This document shows positions 60,229-64,000 of a stretch of DNA of 64,000 nt, piece by piece. This stretch comes from Oscillospiraceae bacterium (lineage in GTDB: Bacteria > Bacillota > Clostridia > Oscillospirales > Oscillospiraceae). Each line of letters opens with the position of its first letter. The first letter of the stretch is position 1. A program made the translations under genes and the position numbers. The notes under the pieces were generated by a model, which was given only the letters and a program-made list of their open reading frames with translations, made no database searches and was not told the origin of the DNA. The stretch is from positions 36,423 to 100,422 of the forward strand of contig SVMF01000007.1 of assembly GCA_015067565.1 (NCBI GenBank), given 5' to 3'.

Positions 60229-63102
60229 ATGAAGAGACGTGCAATTTCTTTACTATTGGCAGTGGCACTTTTTCTGACATTCCTACCTACTTTTGAGTTA
60301 AGTGCAAATGCGGAAGAAGACTGGAGAGCATGGTCGAAACATGACAGCCGTTGGGGAAGTTTGCCCTTAGGTAGTTCCTCTAAAACAGTTGCTAGTGATG
60401 GATGTTTGGTGACTAGTGTAACAAAGCTGATTATCCAAAGCGGTCTAAGAGATGCTTCTGATTTTAATGTAGGTACTTTGGTAAATTGGTTGAATAATAA
60501 TAACGGCTTTCAAGGCGCAGGATTAATTTGGGCGAAACCGTCTCAGTGTGTATCTGGTTTTAAATATTACGGCCAACTATTATCTAAGAGTTCATATTCG
60601 TCTTCAGACTATAACAGCAAGATAATCTCTTGGATAAAAGCAGGATATCACATGGCCATTTGCGTAAATGGCGGAGGACATTGGGTTGCCGTTGATGAGG
60701 TAAAATCCCTTGCAACAGGGCAAGTGTACATAATGAATTCGAATGAGAAAGGTCCGAATGCTGATGTGAAGCTCGTAGACGAGTATTCAACGTTTACCAG
60801 AATACATGCCTATACTGGCGGCGATACTTCTGTATATCCAGAAAGTCCATCTGCACCTACTGTATCAGTGGAGAATAGAACAGTAACTGTGAAATGGAAC
60901 GATGTAGCAAATGAAACAAGTTACGATATTTATTTGGTTCAATCTCCTTGGGGATGGGAAGACATAAAGTATTCCAAGTCTGTTTCATCTAATACTACAA
61001 GCTGTACGTTTTCTAATGTTGTTCCAGGTGAGTATTGTGCGTTTATTATTTCTCGACCCAACACAAATGATACGCAAAGTAAATGGACCGGCTTTTCAGT
61101 AAGTGGGACGGCGCCGAAAGCTCCGGTGATCAGCATTGATAATACAATAAATACTTCTGACAATTCTATTACGGTTTCATGGAATAAAGTAGATGATGCT
61201 ACCTCGTATATAGGATATATCAGTGAATACCCATATGGGTATGCCTACGATACTCCCGAAATTAAAACAACAAATACATATATTACGACGACCTTAGGAA
61301 ACGGTATATATAGTATGTTTGTCCACGCAGAAAATTCAGCCGGATGGAGCGCGCAATCAAATTGGATAACGTTTTATGTTTATAACGATAAATATGTTCC
61401 AGTTCAGACTGTTGTAACAGATGGACACATTTATGAGCTTTATGATGTGGAATGCTCATGGGATTTTGCAAAGCATATGTGTGAGAAGTTAGGAGGTCAT
61501 TTAGTTACCATTACTAGTGCGGCAGAAAATTACACAATTCGTTCTTTGGTTAAGAGTGGTGTGCAATCGTCGTATTGGTTGGGTGCGCATAATAATACAG
61601 GAGATTGGGATTCACAGCCTGATTTTGTTTGGATTACTGGTGAGAAATTTGATTATTCTAATTGGGCAGTAGGAGAGCCCTGCGCAACCGGTTCACGTTA
61701 TACGCTTCAACATTTTGTGGATATGCGGAAAAGTGCAGACTATCGGTGGGTGAACACTTACAATACAAATAAAAGTGGCAAAGGATTTATATGCGAATAT
61801 GAAGATATTAGAGTTACGGTATTGTTCAATGCAAACGGCGGTAATGTTTCTACAACTAGCAAGACTGTAATTTATGGCAAATCTTATGGTGGATTGCCTA
61901 TACCAACCAGAAGCGGTTATTCTTTTGATGGGTGGTATACAGAAAGGGACGGTGGACTGAGAGTTACAGAAATCACACCCGTAACTGCAAAGTCGGACCA
62001 TACTCTTTATGCGCATTGGACTGCTGACTGCTCTGCAGGGCATAGTTATACTGCGAAAAATATAGCACCTACCTGTACTGCAAAGGGATATACGGTTTAT
62101 ACTTGCACTCGTTGCGGAGACAGTTATAACGACAGCTATGTAGATGCTTTAGGTCACGCATGGGACGAAGGCACTGTAACAAAATGGCCTACGGAATATG
62201 AAGAAGGAGAGCTAACGTATACCTGCACACGCTGTTCGGCAACAAAGACGGAGAGTATTCCGAAGAGTGCTCACATACACTGTTATTCTATCACTGAAAC
62301 CGTAGAGGCAACCTGCACAGAGTACGGTTATACGGTTGGGATTTGTGAATCCTGTGGTAGCAGAACGGCAGAATATGATATTGTCGAACCGCTTGATCAC
62401 GATTGGGATACAGGTACAGTTTTAATATATCCAACAGAGACTGAGCCTGGTAAAAAGGTTTATACATGCCGCAGATGCGGAGATCATCTTGTGAACGTTA
62501 TGCCGCCATACGAGAACCATGAATATGGCTATTGCCCAACCGTGATGTTTACAGATGCACCTGGTTGGACAGATTGGGCACATGCAGGGGTTGATTTTGT
62601 TGTGGAGCATGGCTTGTTTAACGGTACGAGTGAAACAACCTTTTCTCCCAATAGCTCGATGACCAGAGCGATGCTTGTCACGGTGCTCTGGAGATACGCG
62701 GGCGAGCCGACTGAGGGCGAAAATATCTTTACAGACGTTGGGAGCGATACTTATTACACCAAAGCGGTTGCATGGGCCGCTTGCAATGAGATTGTTGGCG
62801 GCGTCGGAAACGGAAAGTTCGATCCGAATGGGAATATCACCCGCGAGCAGATGGCGGCAATTCTCTACCGTTATGCCACCAAGCTTGGTATTGACACATC
62901 AAAATGTGCGGATTTGACGAGTTTCCCCGACGCAAATAAGGTTAGCTCCTGGGCAAGTGAAGCACTGTCGTGGGCGAATGCAGAAGGGTTGATTACCGGT
63001 TCGAAAATCGGAAATAACAATTACCTCGATCCGCAGGGCAATGCAACCCGGGCACAGGTAGCAACCATTCTGATGCGTTTTATTGAGAACGTACTTGGTT
63101 AA
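60229..63102 (+). CDS. Multidomain SLH-anchored surface protein (C39-like peptidase, FN3, C-type lectin, InlB repeat)
   Basis: 957 residues from ATG 60229 (GGGGAG 8 nt upstream; the frame is open earlier across the promoter, which is ignored). Order: signal peptide (~1-29, ANA cleavage); C39-type cysteine peptidase domain with SRWGSLPLGSS, C59, GGGH151 and N170 as catalytic candidates; two FN3-like domains (~205-300, 305-390); C-type lectin domain (~399-524; YELYDVECSWDFAKHMCEKL, SYWLGAHNN, GFICEYE); an InlB/Listeria-Bacteroides repeat (~528-601; GYSFDGWYTERDGG); Cys modules like those of the 13507-16470 protein (~603-770); three SLH domains (~775-957). The N-terminal three quarters are AT-rich and the SLH tail GC-richer, suggesting a mosaic origin. 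Under control of the divergent XRE gene. Probable role: surface binding or proteolysis; target unknown. Confidence 0.9.
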   Translation: MKRRAISLLLAVALFLTFLPTFELSANAEEDWRAWSKHDSRWGSLPLGSSSKTVASDGCLVTSVTKLIIQSGLRDASDFNVGTLVNWLNNNNGFQGAGLIWAKPSQCVSGFKYYGQLLSKSSYSSSDYNSKIISWIKAGYHMAICVNGGGHWVAVDEVKSLATGQVYIMNSNEKGPNADVKLVDEYSTFTRIHAYTGGDTSVYPESPSAPTVSVENRTVTVKWNDVANETSYDIYLVQSPWGWEDIKYSKSVSSNTTSCTFSNVVPGEYCAFIISRPNTNDTQSKWTGFSVSGTAPKAPVISIDNTINTSDNSITVSWNKVDDATSYIGYISEYPYGYAYDTPEIKTTNTYITTTLGNGIYSMFVHAENSAGWSAQSNWITFYVYNDKYVPVQTVVTDGHIYELYDVECSWDFAKHMCEKLGGHLVTITSAAENYTIRSLVKSGVQSSYWLGAHNNTGDWDSQPDFVWITGEKFDYSNWAVGEPCATGSRYTLQHFVDMRKSADYRWVNTYNTNKSGKGFICEYEDIRVTVLFNANGGNVSTTSKTVIYGKSYGGLPIPTRSGYSFDGWYTERDGGLRVTEITPVTAKSDHTLYAHWTADCSAGHSYTAKNIAPTCTAKGYTVYTCTRCGDSYNDSYVDALGHAWDEGTVTKWPTEYEEGELTYTCTRCSATKTESIPKSAHIHCYSITETVEATCTEYGYTVGICESCGSRTAEYDIVEPLDHDWDTGTVLIYPTETEPGKKVYTCRRCGDHLVNVMPPYENHEYGYCPTVMFTDAPGWTDWAHAGVDFVVEHGLFNGTSETTFSPNSSMTRAMLVTVLWRYAGEPTEGENIFTDVGSDTYYTKAVAWAACNEIVGGVGNGKFDPNGNITREQMAAILYRYATKLGIDTSKCADLTSFPDANKVSSWASEALSWANAEGLITGSKIGNNNYLDPQGNATRAQVATILMRFIENVLG

Positions 63103-63229
63103 AAAACGGAAAGGGGCTGTCTCAAAACTAAATAGCTCAGCATCCACCCCTAATGAATAGCCGAAGACAAGTTGTGCACAGAAAATCATGTTTTTGTGCA
63201 TAAAAATTGGTTTTTTCCTAAAAAAAGAC

Positions 63230-63273
63230 ACACCAAATCAGAGTGGTAGAGTTTACCACCCTTGGTTTGGTGT
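63230..63273 (-). terminator. Hairpin at the 3' end of the transposase gene
   Basis: Outer arms ACACCAAA (63230-63237) / TTTGGTGT (63266-63273) and inner GTGGTA/TACCAC (63243-63248, 63254-63259). On the minus strand a T-rich tract follows (TGTCTTTTTTTAG), so it ends the transposase transcript and could shield it from outside reading. Confidence 0.7.
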
Positions 63274-63293
63274 GTTTTCGGTTGGACTTGTGT

Positions 63294-64000
63294 CTAAGCC
63301 GCCCTTGGCTCTATCAGGTGTCTTCCCAACCGACCATTTTGTATTTTATGGTGCAGTTTGAGAATGTTGTATGCTATACTGAGAAGAGTCCATTCAACAG
63401 CTACATTTCGTTGTCCTCGCAGCATAAATCTTCTGAATTCCATATCTTCCTTAATCATAGCAAATACGCCCTCTGCCTGGATCGAACGGTTCATTCGCAG
63501 AAGAACACCTTCTTCTGTACAGATTTTTTCTTCCATAAGTTCCCGTTGGGCAACAAAGTATTTCGACACATTCAGCCGCTTTACTCGTTCCTCTAAAGGA
63601 ACCTTATCTGTTTTCTTTTGCCGAATGCACTTTTCCTTAACCGGGCATCCAGCACAGTTTTCACATTCGTATATGGTTACTTCCTGCTCAAAACCGTTTT
63701 CGGATCTTCTTTTCTTTACATCCACAGCTTTCAGCTTTCTTCCTTGTGCACAGGTATACTCGTCCTTCTCCTTGTCGTAGGGCATATTCTCTCTGCGGCC
63801 TATGTCGGTGCGGTATTTCCTTTTCTTCTTCTGTTCGTGGTTGGATGGCTTTACAAACAATGATAATTGCTCGTATTCTTCCGCATAATGGTAGTTTTCT
63901 TCGCTTTCATAGCCGGAATCCAGTGTGGTTCGTTTTACGGGATACTTTTTGAGCAGCTTCTCCATAAATGGAATAAATGTTTTTGTGTCTGTACGATCTG
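63294..64000 (-). CDS. IS1182 family transposase, 5' end beyond the window
   Basis: The frame is open to the window edge (DTKTFIPFMEKL before the internal ATG at 63965), so ~235 C-terminal residues are seen. Signatures: LDSGYESEENY (one DDE residue region), a Cys cluster CENCAGCPVKEKC, and MIKEDMEFRRFMLRGQRNVAVEWTLLSIAYNILKLH with the catalytic Glu region. It catalyses cut-and-paste or copy transposition of the element. No frameshift is visible in this part. Confidence 0.9.
   Translation of the reverse strand, partial: DRTDTKTFIPFMEKLLKKYPVKRTTLDSGYESEENYHYAEEYEQLSLFVKPSNHEQKKKRKYRTDIGRRENMPYDKEKDEYTCAQGRKLKAVDVKKRRSENGFEQEVTIYECENCAGCPVKEKCIRQKKTDKVPLEERVKRLNVSKYFVAQRELMEEKICTEEGVLLRMNRSIQAEGVFAMIKEDMEFRRFMLRGQRNVAVEWTLLSIAYNILKLHHKIQNGRLGRHLIEPRAA

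Larger units (their letters stand above)
63113..64000 (-). mobile_element. IS1182-like insertion sequence, cut by the window edge
   Basis: The end GGGGCTGTCTCAAAA begins at 63113, 10 bp past the stop of the surface protein gene. The 3' end of a minus-strand transposase gene lies inside. The other end is outside the window, so terminal repeats and target duplication cannot be checked. Bases 63121-63229 hold no gene. Confidence 0.8.

Overview
The window is a chromosomal segment of a low-GC-phylum (Firmicutes/Bacillota) bacterium of class Clostridia, most likely an Oscillospiraceae/Ruminococcaceae-type gut anaerobe. The supporting signs are PolC, the zinc-type S14, the order secY-adk-map-KOW protein-infA-rpmJ, a CIRCE heat-shock operator, strong AGGAGG ribosome binding sites, frequent TTG starts, near-consensus sigma-A promoters with 17-bp spacers, and SLH-anchored surface proteins. 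The genus cannot be fixed from the sequence alone.

Layout. 1-6.3 kb: the 3' part of an ABC-F ATPase gene, an Mrp-type iron-sulfur carrier ATPase, and an operon of an old-yellow-enzyme-type oxidoreductase with the large and small aconitase X subunits. 6.4-12.2 kb: a WYL regulator divergent from an AI-2E/PerM-family permease, a small unknown gene, then an FHA-FtsW/RodA fusion overlapping a class B penicillin-binding protein gene. 12.3-16.5 kb (minus strand): rpsF-ssb-rpsR, and upstream of it a large LRR/Cys-module/SLH surface protein. 16.6-21.7 kb: dapA-dapB-hisS-aspS-small zinc-ribbon protein. 21.75-21.9 kb: a MITE-like element. 21.9-27.1 kb: a C_GCAxxG_C_C protein with an unknown partner, DegV, an IS200/IS605 tnpA element, hsp20 with CIRCE, and glnS.

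27.3-40.4 kb is one long operon: pyrH-frr-tldD-tldE-uppS-cdsA-dxr-rseP-ispG-polC. It joins nucleotide supply, ribosome recycling, isoprenoid and phospholipid synthesis, site-2 proteolysis and replication, with a TldD/TldE protease pair placed in the middle. 40.4-43.6 kb holds uridine phosphorylase, a small membrane protein, a YlmH S4 protein and an acyltransferase. 44.0-59.8 kb is the complete S10-spc-alpha ribosomal protein cluster (32 genes, rpsJ to rplQ) with a 270-nt leader and two unusual structured internal gaps.

59.8-64 kb is an accessory region. An XRE repressor gene is divergent from a 957-residue surface protein (C39-like peptidase, FN3, C-type lectin, InlB repeat, Cys modules, SLH). 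Two identical-half-site palindromes cover the promoters between them. An IS1182-like element starts 10 bp past that gene and runs off the right edge.

Most is housekeeping. The parts most worth a second look are the XRE-operator-surface protein module, the structured RNA before rpsH, the oxidoreductase-aconitase X operon, the MITE, and the candidate leader RNAs of rpsJ and rpsF. No tRNA, rRNA or CRISPR array was seen.
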